Assembly: GCF_009741445.1 (NCBI RefSeq)
Contig: NZ_CP046507.1
Location: 2,356,001-2,420,000, forward strand
Reading direction: 5' to 3'
Origin: Mycobacterium avium subsp. avium
GTDB taxonomy: Bacteria; Actinomycetota; Actinomycetes; Mycobacteriales; Mycobacteriaceae
DNA: 64,000 bases
Shown in pieces: positions 1 to 10,870 of the stretch (positions are counted from its first letter, which is position 1; each line of letters begins with the position of its first letter). The translations under genes and the position numbers were made by a program. The notes beneath the pieces were generated by a model. That model saw nothing but the letters and a program-made list of their open reading frames with translations. It was not told the DNA's origin and ran no database searches.

Positions 1-97
1 TGTGCCGGACGTTGACGGCGAAATCCAGCATCCCGGGTGCGACGGCCTGATCACCGTGGTAGCGCGCCGCCGGCGGGCTCAGGTTCAGACTCGCCAT
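1..97 (-). CDS. cobC: CobC-like aminotransferase, N-terminal fragment (partial)
   Basis: Reading the minus strand from an ATG at 97-95 gives 32 codons that run off the left edge. The peptide begins MASLNLSPPAARYHGD and continues into a DFAVNVR segment, the N-terminal signature of the PLP-dependent CobC/histidinol-phosphate-aminotransferase-like enzymes that act in cobalamin side-chain assembly. It is divergent from the ptkA gene, the arrangement I recall for Rv2231c/Rv2232 in M. tuberculosis. Only the first 32 residues are visible, so the assignment rests on this motif plus gene order. Confidence 0.7.
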   Translation of the reverse strand, partial: MASLNLSPPAARYHGDQAVAPGMLDFAVNVRH

Positions 98-187
98 CCG
101 TGAAACATTAGTGGCCGGCCCGGCGGCCCGGAGCAGCACCGAGCAACACCGTCCCGGCCCGCCGCGGCCATCGAGGACAATGGTGAG

Positions 188-856
188 GTGACAGGCACAA
201 CGTCAGCCGATCCCGCCGCCCCCGCGGCGCAGCTGGTGATCTTCGATCTGGACGGCACGCTGACCGACTCCGCGGAGGGCATCGTGGCCAGCTTCCTGCA
301 TGCGCTGGAGTCCATCGGCGCGCCGGTGCCCCCGGGCGACCTCGTCGCGCAGATCGTCGGCCCGCCGATGGACGACACGTTCCGGTCCATGCAACTGGGC
401 GAGGACGCCGAGGCGGCGATCGCGGCGTTCCGCGCCGAGTATGGCGCCCGCGGCTGGGCGATGAACACGCTGTTCGACGGGATCGAGGCGCTGCTGGCCG
501 ATCTGCGCGCCGCCGGGGTGCGGCTGGCGGTGGCCACCTCCAAGCTGGAGCCGACGGCGCGGCGCATCCTCGCCCATTTCGGGCTCGACCATCACTTCGA
601 GGTGATCGCCGGGGCCAGCCCGGACGGTTCCCGCAAGGCCAAGGTCGAGGTGCTCGCGCACGCGCTGGCGCAGCTGGAACCGCTGCCCGAGCGGGTGCTG
701 ATGGTCGGTGACCGCAGCCACGATGTGCACGGCGCGGCCGCGCACGGCATCGACACCGTGGTGGTCGGCTGGGGCTACGGGCACGCCGACTCGCACCCCG
801 ACGGCGTCACCCGCGCCGCCACCATCGACGAGCTGCGGAGGGCGCTGGGTGTCTGA
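188..856 (+). CDS. ptkA: HAD-family hydrolase / protein tyrosine kinase PtkA
   Basis: A 222-residue HAD-superfamily protein. Motif I is FDLDGTLTDS with the catalytic Asp pair at residues 20 and 22; motif IV is VGDRSHDVHG near the C-terminus. The fold is that of phosphoglycolate phosphatases, but the orthologue next to ptpA in M. tuberculosis (PtkA) is described as a protein tyrosine kinase that phosphorylates PtpA. The start is GTG; the M. tuberculosis protein has a longer N-terminus, so this form is short at that end. The gene overlaps ptpA by 8 bp, indicating translational coupling. Kinase activity is inferred from orthology, not visible in the sequence. Confidence 0.85.
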   Translation: MTGTTSADPAAPAAQLVIFDLDGTLTDSAEGIVASFLHALESIGAPVPPGDLVAQIVGPPMDDTFRSMQLGEDAEAAIAAFRAEYGARGWAMNTLFDGIEALLADLRAAGVRLAVATSKLEPTARRILAHFGLDHHFEVIAGASPDGSRKAKVEVLAHALAQLEPLPERVLMVGDRSHDVHGAAAHGIDTVVVGWGYGHADSHPDGVTRAATIDELRRALGV

Positions 857-1340
857 ACCGCTGCACGTCACGTTCGTCTGCACCGGCAACATCTGCCGGT
901 CGGTGATGGCCGAGAAGATGTTCGCCGACCAGCTGCGCCGCCGCGGCATGGCCGATGCCGTGCGGGTGAGCAGCGCCGGCACCGGCAACTGGCATGTCGG
1001 CGAGTGCGCCGACGAGCGGGCCGCCGGCGTGCTGCGCGCCCACGGCTACCCGACCGAGCACCGCGCCGCGCAGGTGGGCGCCGAGCATCTGTCCGCCGAT
1101 CTGGTGGTGGCACTGGACCGCAACCACGCCCGGATGCTGCGGCACCTGGGCGTCGACGAGGACCGCATCCGGATGCTGCGGTCGTTCGATCCGCGCACCG
1201 GCGCGCACACCCCCGACGTCGACGACCCCTACTACGGCGACAGCAAAGACTTCGAACGCGTCTACACCGTCATCGAGGCCGCGCTGCCCGGCCTGCACGA
1301 CTGGGTCGACGAACGGCTGGCGCAGAACGGATCGTCGTGA
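849..1340 (+). CDS. ptpA: Low-molecular-weight protein tyrosine phosphatase PtpA
   Basis: A 163-residue low-molecular-weight phosphotyrosine phosphatase, the same length as M. tuberculosis PtpA. The P-loop CTGNICRS holds the nucleophile Cys11 and Arg17, and the general-acid Asp lies in the DVDDPYYGD segment. In pathogenic mycobacteria PtpA is exported into macrophages and blocks phagosome acidification; that role is from the literature. I chose GTG at 849, inside the end of ptkA, because it gives the full conserved N-terminus MSEPLHVTFVC. Its TGA shares one base with the ATG of the SURF1 gene, so the three genes form one operon. Confidence 0.93.
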   Translation: MSEPLHVTFVCTGNICRSVMAEKMFADQLRRRGMADAVRVSSAGTGNWHVGECADERAAGVLRAHGYPTEHRAAQVGAEHLSADLVVALDRNHARMLRHLGVDEDRIRMLRSFDPRTGAHTPDVDDPYYGDSKDFERVYTVIEAALPGLHDWVDERLAQNGSS

Positions 1341-2170
1341 TGCCCCGGTGGCTGCGCGGCTTGTCGTTTCTGCTGCGACCGGGCTGGGTCGTGCTGGCAC
1401 TGGTGGTGGTCGCGTTCGCGTACCTGTGCTTCACCGTGCTCGCGCCCTGGCAGCTGGGCAAGCACAGCAGGACCTCACAGCAGAACCACCAGATCGAACA
1501 CTCCCTGACCACCCCGCCCGTCCCGCTGAAAACCCTGCTGCCGCAACAAAACTCGGCCGCCCCGGCCGAGCAGTGGCGGCAGGTGAGCGCCACCGGCCAC
1601 TATCTGGCCGACGTGCAGGTGCTGGCCCGGCTGCGGGTGATCGACTCCAAACCGGCGTTCGAGGTGCTGGCGCCCTTCGTGGTCGACGGCGGGCCCACCG
1701 TCTTGGTCGACCGCGGTTACGTGCGGCCGTTGGAGGGGTCGCGGGTCCCGCCGATCCCCCGCCCGCCCGCCGACACGGTGACCATCACCGCCCGGCTGCG
1801 CAACTCCGAGCCCGCCGCCGCCGGCAAGGACCCGTTCGTGGGAGACGGTGTGCGGCAGGTGTATTCGATCGACACCGAGCAGATCGCGGTGCTCACCAAG
1901 GTGCCGCTCGCCGGGTCCTATCTGCAGTTGGTCGACGGTCAGCCCGGCGGGCTGGGGGTGGTCGGGGTGCCGCAACTGGACGCCGGCCCATTCCTGTCCT
2001 ACGGCATCCAGTGGATCGCGTTCGGCATCCTGGCCCCGATCGGGGTGGGTTATTTCGCCTACTCCGAGCTGCGGGCCCGCCGCGCGGAAAAGCAACCGGC
2101 CGCACCGGCAGCCGAAGCCCCGCAGTCGGTGCAGGACAAGCTCGCCGACCGCTACGGACGCCGCCGGTAG
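1340..2170 (+). CDS. SURF1-family cytochrome c oxidase biogenesis protein
   Basis: A 276-residue membrane protein with one hydrophobic segment at about residues 10-32 and a second at about 218-240, enclosing a large extracytoplasmic domain. This hairpin topology, the WQLGKH motif after the first helix and the LVDRGYV segment are typical of SURF1/Shy1 proteins, which assist assembly of the aa3 cytochrome oxidase. It starts on the ATG overlapping the ptpA stop (TGATG). Its last 19 bp overlap the convergent cobD gene. Confidence 0.88.
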   Translation: MPRWLRGLSFLLRPGWVVLALVVVAFAYLCFTVLAPWQLGKHSRTSQQNHQIEHSLTTPPVPLKTLLPQQNSAAPAEQWRQVSATGHYLADVQVLARLRVIDSKPAFEVLAPFVVDGGPTVLVDRGYVRPLEGSRVPPIPRPPADTVTITARLRNSEPAAAGKDPFVGDGVRQVYSIDTEQIAVLTKVPLAGSYLQLVDGQPGGLGVVGVPQLDAGPFLSYGIQWIAFGILAPIGVGYFAYSELRARRAEKQPAAPAAEAPQSVQDKLADRYGRRR

Positions 2171-3096
2171 GCGGCCAGCAGCCCGGCCGCCAGGGCCACG
2201 GCGGCGGCCTGCACCGCCGCCGACAGCCGCACCGCCCGGCGCAGATCGGTCACCGTGGGCTCGCGGCCGGCGCCGAGCGTCGGCCGGATCTGCAGCTGGT
2301 GCCGGTACTGGGTGGGCCCGCCCAGCCGCACGCCCAGCGCCCCGGCGAACGCCGCCTCCACCACGCCGGCGTTGGGGCTGGGATGGCGGGCGGCGTCGCG
2401 GCGCCAGGCCCGCGCCGCGCCCGACGGGGAGCCGCCGACCACCGGCGCCAGCAGCACCGTCAGCGACGCGGTGACCCGCGCCGCCGGGTAGTTGGCGATG
2501 TCGTCCAATTTCGCTGCCGCCCAACCGAATCGGAGATAGCTCGGCGAGCGGTGGCCGATCATCGCGTCCAGCGTGTTGATGCCGCGATACGCCAGCACCG
2601 CGGGCACCCCACCGGCCGCCGCCCACAACAGCGGCGCCACCTGCGCGTCGGAGGTGTTCTCCGCGACCGATTCCAGCGCGGCCCGGGCCAGCCCGGCGGA
2701 GTCCAGCGCCGCCGGGTCGCGCCCGCACAGCGACGGCAGCAGCCGACGGGCGGCGTCGACGTCGCCGCGCTGCAGCAGCTCGGCCATGGCCAGCCCGGTG
2801 CGGGTCAGCGAGGTTCCACCCGAGCAGACCCATCCGGCCGCGGCGGTCGCCGCGATCGACCAGCGCGGACCGGCGCGCGCGGCGGCCAGGTGCACGGCCA
2901 GCCCCAGCAGGCCCACCGCCCCGATCGACACCCCGACGTGCAGCGCGCCGGCGACCCGGCCGTCGCGGTAGCTGAGGTTCTCCAGACCGGCGGCGGCGCG
3001 GCCGAACAGCGCCACCGGATGACCGCGGCGCGGGTCGCCCAGCGCGCGGTCGGCCAGGTAACCGATCAGCACGCCGAGGGGGTGCGTCGCCAACAC
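2152..3096 (-). CDS. cobD: Adenosylcobinamide-phosphate synthase CobD/CbiB
   Basis: A 314-residue integral membrane protein of the CobD/CbiB family, which joins aminopropanol or its phosphate to adenosylcobyric acid in cobalamin synthesis. Conserved segments visible are [14 protein letters not shown] near the N-terminus, [19 protein letters not shown] mid-protein, [13 protein letters not shown], and [23 protein letters not shown]. The length matches M. tuberculosis CobD (Rv2236c). The start is GTG followed by TTG. It is convergent with the SURF1 gene and shares the window's left part with cobC and a cobinamide amidohydrolase, a cobalamin-flavoured neighbourhood. Confidence 0.93.
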   Translation of the reverse strand: MLATHPLGVLIGYLADRALGDPRRGHPVALFGRAAAGLENLSYRDGRVAGALHVGVSIGAVGLLGLAVHLAAARAGPRWSIAATAAAGWVCSGGTSLTRTGLAMAELLQRGDVDAARRLLPSLCGRDPAALDSAGLARAALESVAENTSDAQVAPLLWAAAGGVPAVLAYRGINTLDAMIGHRSPSYLRFGWAAAKLDDIANYPAARVTASLTVLLAPVVGGSPSGAARAWRRDAARHPSPNAGVVEAAFAGALGVRLGGPTQYRHQLQIRPTLGAGREPTVTDLRRAVRLSAAVQAAAVALAAGLLAAYRRRP

Positions 3097-3148
3097 CTGC
3101 GCAGCGTCTCATACTGGGGTTCATGGAATCGACGAGGCGGGGCCCGCA

Positions 3149-3964
3149 ATGAAGTGGCCCGCGAAGCGGGTCGCCGACCTGCTGAATCCAGCGGCGACGT
3201 TGCTGCCCGCCGCCAACGTCATCATGCAGCTGTCCCTGCCCGGCGTCGGCTACGGCGTGCTGGAAAGCCCGGTGGACAGCGGCAACGTCTACAAGCATCC
3301 GTTCAAGCGGGCCCGCACCACCGGCACCTATCTGGCCGCCGCGACCATCGGCACCGACTACGACCGGGCGTTGATCTGCGCGGCGGTGGACGTCGCCCAC
3401 CGGCAGGTGCGGTCCAGGCCGTCAAGCCCGGTGTCCTACAACGCTTTTGACCCCAAGCTGCAGCTGTGGGTGGCGGCGTGCCTGTACCGCTACTTCGTCG
3501 ACCAACACGAGTTCCTGCACGGCCCGCTGGATGAGGCCTCGGCCGACGCGGTCTATCGCGACGCCGCGCGGCTGGGCACCACGCTGCAGGTGCCCGAACG
3601 GATGTGGCCGCCGGACCGGGCCGCCTTCGACGAGTACTGGAAACGCTCGCTCGACGAGCTGCGCATCGACCCGCCGGTGCGCGAGCACCTGCACGGGGTG
3701 GCGTCGCTGGCCTTCCTGCCCTGGCCGCTGCGGGTGCTGGCCGGGCCGTTCAACCTGTTCGCGACGACGGGGTTCTTGGCCCCCGAGTTCCGCGAGATGA
3801 TGCAGCTGGATTGGACGCCGGCCCAGCAGCGCCGGTTCGGCTGGCTGCTGTTCTCGTTGCGGCTGGCCGACCGGTTGATCCCGCACGGGGTGTGGATCCT
3901 CGGCTATCGAATTTACTTGTGGGACATGAGATCCCGGGCGCGCCGGGGCCGCCGGGTGGTCTAG
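3149..3964 (+). CDS. MpaB-family oxygenase-like protein (DUF2236)
   Basis: A 271-residue protein matching the DUF2236/MpaB family: [18 protein letters not shown] near residue 40, a [10 protein letters not shown] segment, and [11 protein letters not shown] in the middle. Family members are heme-b proteins related to latex-clearing protein and to the mycophenolic-acid oxygenase MpaB; the substrate here is unknown. It corresponds by position to Rv2237. It starts on ATG and stands alone between the divergent cobD and the convergent epoxide hydrolase. Confidence 0.75.
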   Translation: MKWPAKRVADLLNPAATLLPAANVIMQLSLPGVGYGVLESPVDSGNVYKHPFKRARTTGTYLAAATIGTDYDRALICAAVDVAHRQVRSRPSSPVSYNAFDPKLQLWVAACLYRYFVDQHEFLHGPLDEASADAVYRDAARLGTTLQVPERMWPPDRAAFDEYWKRSLDELRIDPPVREHLHGVASLAFLPWPLRVLAGPFNLFATTGFLAPEFREMMQLDWTPAQQRRFGWLLFSLRLADRLIPHGVWILGYRIYLWDMRSRARRGRRVV

Positions 3965-3970
3965 CCGCCC

Positions 3971-5089
3971 TCAGCGTACCGTCGCGAAGAACACGCGCAG
4001 ATCCTCGACGAACAGCTCCGGCTGCTCGAATGCGGCGAAATGCCCGCCGCGCGGCATGTCCGTCCAGTGCGTGATGTTGTAGGCCGGCTCGCACCAGGAG
4101 CGCGGCGCCTTGAGCAGTTCGCCCGGGAAAGCCGCGACGCCGGTGGGCAATTCGACCCGGTCCCCGCCGCCCCACGCCGAGAAGCTCTCCCAGTACAGCC
4201 GGGCCGAGGAGGCGGCGGTGTTGGTCACCCAGTAGACCATCACGTTGTCGAGCAGCTCGTCGCGGCTCAACGCGTTCTCCGGATGCCCGTCGCAATCGGC
4301 CCAGTCCCAGAACTTTTCGACGATCCAGGCCAGCTGACCCACCGGTGAATCGGCCAGGCCGTAGCCCAGCGTCTGCGGCCGGGTGGACTGCTGCTTGGAG
4401 TAGCCGGTGCCCCGCTTGCGGTGATTCGCCAACGCGGCCAACGCCGCTCGCTCCTGCTCGGTGGGGTTGGTCAGCGCCTCCTGGCCGGGCCTGCCGATCG
4501 GCATGTTGAGGTGGATGGCCACGCAGTGGCCGCGATTGCGGCCGATCTGGGTGGTCACCGCCGCGCCCCAGTCGCCGCCCTGCGCGCCGTAGCGCTGATA
4601 GCCCAGCCGCAGCATCAGCGTTTCCCAGGCCCGGGCGATCCGCTCCACGCCCCACCCCGCGCGGGTGGGTTTCCCGGAGAAGCCGTAGCCCGGCAGGGAC
4701 GGGCACACGACGTGGAAGGCGTCCTCGGCGCGTCCCGACGCCGGGTTGGTCAACGGCTCGATCACCTTGTGGAACTCCACGATCGAGCCCGGCCAGCCGT
4801 GGGTGATCAGCAGCGGGAACGCGTCGGCGTGCGGCGAGCGCTGATGGATGAAATGGATGTCCAGGCCATCGATCTCGGTGACGAACTGGTCGAACCGATT
4901 CAGCGCCGCTTCCCGCGCGCGCCAGTCGTAGTCGTTGGCCCAGTAGTCGGCCAGTTCGCGGGTGTAGGCCAGCGGCATGCCCTGGCTCCAGTCGTCCACG
5001 CATTCGGCCTCGGGCCACCGGGTGCGGGCCAGCCGCGCACGCAGATCGTCGAGAACGTCGTCGGGGACATCGATGCGGAACGGTTTCAC
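3971..5089 (-). CDS. Epoxide hydrolase, microsomal type (EHN plus alpha/beta hydrolase)
   Basis: A 372-residue alpha/beta hydrolase with the N-terminal epoxide-hydrolase domain (RIDVPDDVLDDLRARLARTR... WPE) followed by the core fold. The oxyanion motif is HGWPGS, the nucleophile elbow is GGDWGAAVT with the nucleophilic Asp, and the C-terminal GGHFAAFEQPELF supplies the catalytic His. Such enzymes open epoxides by trans-addition of water; mycobacteria carry many, presumably for lipid epoxides. The start is GTG (MKPFRIDVPDD). It is convergent with the MpaB-like gene and divergent from the cobinamide amidohydrolase. Confidence 0.9.
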   Translation of the reverse strand: MKPFRIDVPDDVLDDLRARLARTRWPEAECVDDWSQGMPLAYTRELADYWANDYDWRAREAALNRFDQFVTEIDGLDIHFIHQRSPHADAFPLLITHGWPGSIVEFHKVIEPLTNPASGRAEDAFHVVCPSLPGYGFSGKPTRAGWGVERIARAWETLMLRLGYQRYGAQGGDWGAAVTTQIGRNRGHCVAIHLNMPIGRPGQEALTNPTEQERAALAALANHRKRGTGYSKQQSTRPQTLGYGLADSPVGQLAWIVEKFWDWADCDGHPENALSRDELLDNVMVYWVTNTAASSARLYWESFSAWGGGDRVELPTGVAAFPGELLKAPRSWCEPAYNITHWTDMPRGGHFAAFEQPELFVEDLRVFFATVR

Positions 5090-5187
5090 GCGTTCATAGT
5101 GCGCGAGCGTGAGTCCACCGCGACTGTCGGGGCCCGAAATCGCGGCCTGGTGAAGCTCGCTGGCGCCCGCCCGCGAGGATGAGACCC

Positions 5188-5979
5188 GTGCATCCCCAGT
5201 TGACCGCGCGCGTCGAACACGGCCGGTCGCTGCCGGTGCTGGTCTGGCGGTTCACCGAGCCACGCCTGTGCATCTCCTCGGGCCCGCTCGGCGGCGGCAT
5301 CGGCGCGCGGGACTGGTTGGTCAACGCCACGGTCCCGCTCGATTACGACCGGACAGACCCCGACCGCCACCTGGGCGAGATCGGCGCCGCGCTCGGGCTC
5401 GCCGGCGCCGGCTGCGGGCTGCTCACCGCCGTCGACGTGACCCGCCACCACCTCGGCGCCGACGGCGGCGCGCAGGTGACCGCGACGGTCGGGCTCTCCA
5501 GCCCCGCCTGGGCGGCCGCGCCCGACCACCACTTCCGCCGCGAGGCGCCGCACCGGGTGGGGACGATCAACATCGTGGTGGCGGCGCCGGTGCGGCTGTC
5601 GGAGGCGGCGTTGGTCAACGCCGTGGCCACCGCCACCGAGGCCAAGGCGCAGGCCTTGCACGAGGCCGGGATTCGGGCCACCGGAACCGCCTCGGACGCG
5701 GTCGTCGTGCACTGCCCGACGGACGGGGCGGCGGAGGCGTTCGGCGGGCCGCGCTCGACGTTCGGCGCCCGCATCGCGCGGGCGGTGCACGCCGCCGTGC
5801 TCGCCGGCGCCCGGTCCTGGATCTCGGGGCAGGCCCACCGGCCACCGGCCGGGAGCCCTACGCCGCCAAGGCATTTCGAGCCGGCTTCGGCGGCCGGCTC
5901 GGCACCGCGCGCGGCCGGCCGGCGGGCCGGTCATCGGGTGGGCGCGGACGGTATCGAACCGCCGACCGCTGGTGTGTAA
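5188..5979 (+). CDS. cbiZ: Adenosylcobinamide amidohydrolase CbiZ-like
   Basis: A 263-residue frame whose first about 220 residues match the CbiZ family: RLCISSGPLGGGIG, a WLVNATVP segment and a long Ala/Gly-rich core. CbiZ removes the aminopropanol side chain of salvaged (pseudo)cobinamide to give cobyric acid, which CobD and its partners can rebuild. GTG 5188 is preferred over ATG 5179 because GAGG at 5175-5178 sits about 9 bases before it. The last about 40 residues are low-complexity and read antisense through the tRNA-Val gene up to 5979, which is odd; the functional domain ends before 5880. Confidence 0.75.
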   Translation: MHPQLTARVEHGRSLPVLVWRFTEPRLCISSGPLGGGIGARDWLVNATVPLDYDRTDPDRHLGEIGAALGLAGAGCGLLTAVDVTRHHLGADGGAQVTATVGLSSPAWAAAPDHHFRREAPHRVGTINIVVAAPVRLSEAALVNAVATATEAKAQALHEAGIRATGTASDAVVVHCPTDGAAEAFGGPRSTFGARIARAVHAAVLAGARSWISGQAHRPPAGSPTPPRHFEPASAAGSAPRAAGRRAGHRVGADGIEPPTAGV

Positions 5980-6010
5980 AACCAGAGCTCTACCACTGAG
6001 CTACGCGCCC
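5939..6010 (-). tRNA. tRNA-Val (anticodon UAC)
   Basis: The minus strand folds into a complete cloverleaf: acceptor GGGCGCG paired with CGCGCCC plus discriminator A, D stem GCTC/GAGC, anticodon stem CTGGT/ACCAG around loop TTTACAC (anticodon TAC), and a T arm GGCGG-TTCGATA-CCGTC. CCA is not encoded. It lies between the cbiZ-like gene and ahpE, and its antisense strand is read by the tail of the cbiZ frame. Confidence 0.95.
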
Positions 6011-6057
6011 CTGTGCAGGCCGCAGGCTACACGCCCGCCGGCCGGGACCCCAAACTT

Positions 6058-6519
6058 TCAGGCCTTCAGCGCCGCCAGCGCGTCGGTCCACAGCCGCTGG
6101 TCGCGGGACTCGCCGGGCTGCTTCATCTCGGCGAAGCGAATGATCCCGGACCGGTCGACGACGAACGTCCCGCGGTTGGAGTAGCCGGCCTCGTCGTTGA
6201 ACACGCCGTAGCTCTGGCTGACCGCGCCGTGCGGCCAGAAATCGGACAGCACCGGGAAGGTGAAACCGCTCTCCAGCGCCCAAATCCGGTGTGTGGGTGG
6301 TGGACCCACCGAGATGGCCAGCACCGCACTGTCGTCGTTCTCGAACTCGGGCAGATGGTCGCGCAGCTGGTCCAGCTCGCCCTGGCAGATCCCGGTGAAC
6401 GCCAGCGGGAAGAACACCAGCAGCACGTTCTTGGAGCCGCGGAAGGAGCTCAGCGTGACGCGCTGCTGGTTCTGGTCGCGCAGGGTGAAGTCCGGGGCGG
6501 GGGTGCCGACCGACAGCAT
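6058..6519 (-). CDS. ahpE: One-cysteine peroxiredoxin AhpE
   Basis: A 153-residue peroxiredoxin, the same length as M. tuberculosis AhpE. The peroxidatic cysteine is Cys45 in FFPLAFTGIC; no resolving cysteine is present, as in the 1-Cys AhpE group, which is reduced by mycothiol/mycoredoxin. It detoxifies peroxides and peroxynitrite in the cytoplasm. The start is the ATG at 6519-6517 that overlaps the stop of the upstream DUF3052 gene (TGATG), so the two are cotranscribed. Confidence 0.95.
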   Translation of the reverse strand: MLSVGTPAPDFTLRDQNQQRVTLSSFRGSKNVLLVFFPLAFTGICQGELDQLRDHLPEFENDDSAVLAISVGPPPTHRIWALESGFTFPVLSDFWPHGAVSQSYGVFNDEAGYSNRGTFVVDRSGIIRFAEMKQPGESRDQRLWTDALAALKA

Positions 6520-6941
6520 CAACGCTTCCCGGCGCGCGATTTGGGCTGCACCAGCCGGCTGGCGCTCCAGTCGCCCAGGTTGACCGACGAGGTGGGCATC
6601 AGCCCGGCGGTGGGAGCGGCCTCGGCGATCTCGGCCGGCAGCACATGTCCCGGCTTGCCGGTCTTGGGCGTCAACACCCAGATCACCCCGTCCTCGGCCA
6701 GCGGGCTGATCGCGTCCATCAGCGTGTCCACCAGGTCGCCGTCCCCGTCCCGCCACCACAGCAGCACGACGTCGACCACCTCGTCGGTGTCCTCATCGAG
6801 CAGGTCGCTGCCGCAGGCTTCCTCCACCGCGGCGCGGATCTCGTCGTCGGTGTCTTCGTCCCAGCCCCACTCCTGGACAACTTGGTCCCGTTGGATGCCC
6901 AGTTTGCGAGCGTAGCTCGGGGCGTGATCCGCCGCGACCAC
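6519..6941 (-). CDS. DUF3052 family acidic protein
   Basis: A 140-residue protein rich in Asp and Glu, with a YARKLGIQRDQVVQEWGWDED opening segment that is typical of the actinobacterial DUF3052 family; function unknown. GTG at 6941 is chosen because GAAGGAGG lies seven bases upstream; an in-frame ATG seven codons earlier overlaps that ribosome binding site. It is translationally coupled to ahpE, the same partnership I recall for Rv2239c/Rv2238c, which suggests but does not prove a redox-linked role. Confidence 0.85.
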   Translation of the reverse strand: MVAADHAPSYARKLGIQRDQVVQEWGWDEDTDDEIRAAVEEACGSDLLDEDTDEVVDVVLLWWRDGDGDLVDTLMDAISPLAEDGVIWVLTPKTGKPGHVLPAEIAEAAPTAGLMPTSSVNLGDWSASRLVQPKSRAGKR

Positions 6942-7037
6942 CGTGGAGCCTCCTTCAACCATGTGCGCCAGCCGTGCACACCGTGTGATTGCCGATTATC
7001 GTCGCACAGCCGCGATCCCGTTCACACTTCCGGCTCA

Positions 7038-7625
7038 CTAGGTGGCCAGGCAGAGTTGGATCGCCTTCTTCTTCGTGTCGTTGAGCTGGTCGACGCGCTT
7101 GTTGAATTCCGACGTCGACGCGTGCGTGCCGATGGCGTTGGCCACCGCGTGCGCGGCGTCGATGTAGGCATTGAACGCGTCCTTGATCTGCTGCGACATC
7201 GCATCGTTGAAGCTGTTGGCCACCGTGTTGGCGCTGTCGTTGAGGGCGTCGATGGCCGGGCCTTCGGTGGGGCCGGTGCCGCGGCCCGAATTGAACGCCT
7301 GGACGAATTCGTTGGTCTTGTCGATCGCGTTCTTGCTGGTGGTGACCAGCGCGGCGCAGGCGGTGCGCACCGCCTTGGTGGTCAGCGACTGCTGGCGCTG
7401 GGATTCCCGGACGCTCGAGGTCACCGACGAGGCGGAAACCGACGCGGACACGGACTGCCGGTAGGCCGGGGCCACCCGGGTGTCGGGGGTCGCGGTTCCG
7501 TTGGTGACGGAGGTGCATCCCACGATGCCGATCAGCGCGGCGGCCACACAGCCCAGCGCCAACGCACCACGCCGGGGGAAAGCCCCCACCTGCATCTGCG
7601 GGACGCCACGCCACCGGATGAGCAC
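7038..7625 (-). CDS. Conserved mycobacterial lipoprotein, function unknown
   Basis: A protein of about 195 residues with a basic N-terminus, a hydrophobic stretch and the lipobox IVGC, so it is probably a secreted lipoprotein. The mature part is Ser/Thr-, Ala- and Gln-rich and predicted mostly helical, with no domain I recognise. It matches the position of Rv2240c, between the ahpE pair and aceE. The start is uncertain: GTG 7625 is used here, and ATG 7595 would also leave a full signal peptide; neither has a strong ribosome binding site. Confidence 0.7.
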   Translation of the reverse strand: MLIRWRGVPQMQVGAFPRRGALALGCVAAALIGIVGCTSVTNGTATPDTRVAPAYRQSVSASVSASSVTSSVRESQRQQSLTTKAVRTACAALVTTSKNAIDKTNEFVQAFNSGRGTGPTEGPAIDALNDSANTVANSFNDAMSQQIKDAFNAYIDAAHAVANAIGTHASTSEFNKRVDQLNDTKKKAIQLCLAT

Positions 7626-7797
7626 GGTCCTGACGTTACCGGGTGGGGTGTGCGGCTGTCCCCGACCCGCCGGGGCGTTGCCCGCCGAGTCGGCTACCCG
7701 ACGTCGACTATCCGCGTCGAACACCGGTGCGGCACGATGGTGGTCGGGGTGCGAACCACCCCACGGCACACATCCCGCCAATTACAGGAGTAGTGGG

Positions 7798-10587
<2,790 letters not shown>

Positions 10588-10688
10588 CGGCGCCCGGGGC
10601 GGGGCGCCCACGCCCCCGCCCCGGGCCCCCGCCTGTCGCCCACGCCCGTCGCCCACCACCCCGCCGCGCCCACGCCCACCGCGCCTCC

Positions 10689-10749
10689 GCCGAGCGTGAA
10701 GTTAGCTTCACGGTCGAGGCCGAGCGTGAAGTTAGCTTCACGCTCGGCC
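10689..10749. repeat. Tandem 24-bp repeats and hairpin downstream of aceE
   Basis: Two direct copies of a 24-bp unit (GCCGAGCGTGAAGTTAGCTT plus CACG) start at 10689 and 10719. The second copy extends into a perfect 14-bp stem with a TTAG loop (10718-10731 with 10736-10749); the first is imperfect on its right side. There is no T-run, so it may be a bidirectional, U-less terminator, or an interspersed palindrome. I recall palindromes with this AGCGTGAAG core as common in mycobacterial intergenic DNA. Confidence 0.7.
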
Positions 10750-10870
10750 GGCAAAGCCCCACGCAGCCGCCGCGGCCCCGCACCACCCGAGCGCCGGCCG
10801 CGAGCACCCAACAGTCCGACACCCCCGCCCCTTTGGGGGAAGTCTCCAAAAGATGGCGTAGGTTTTAGGG

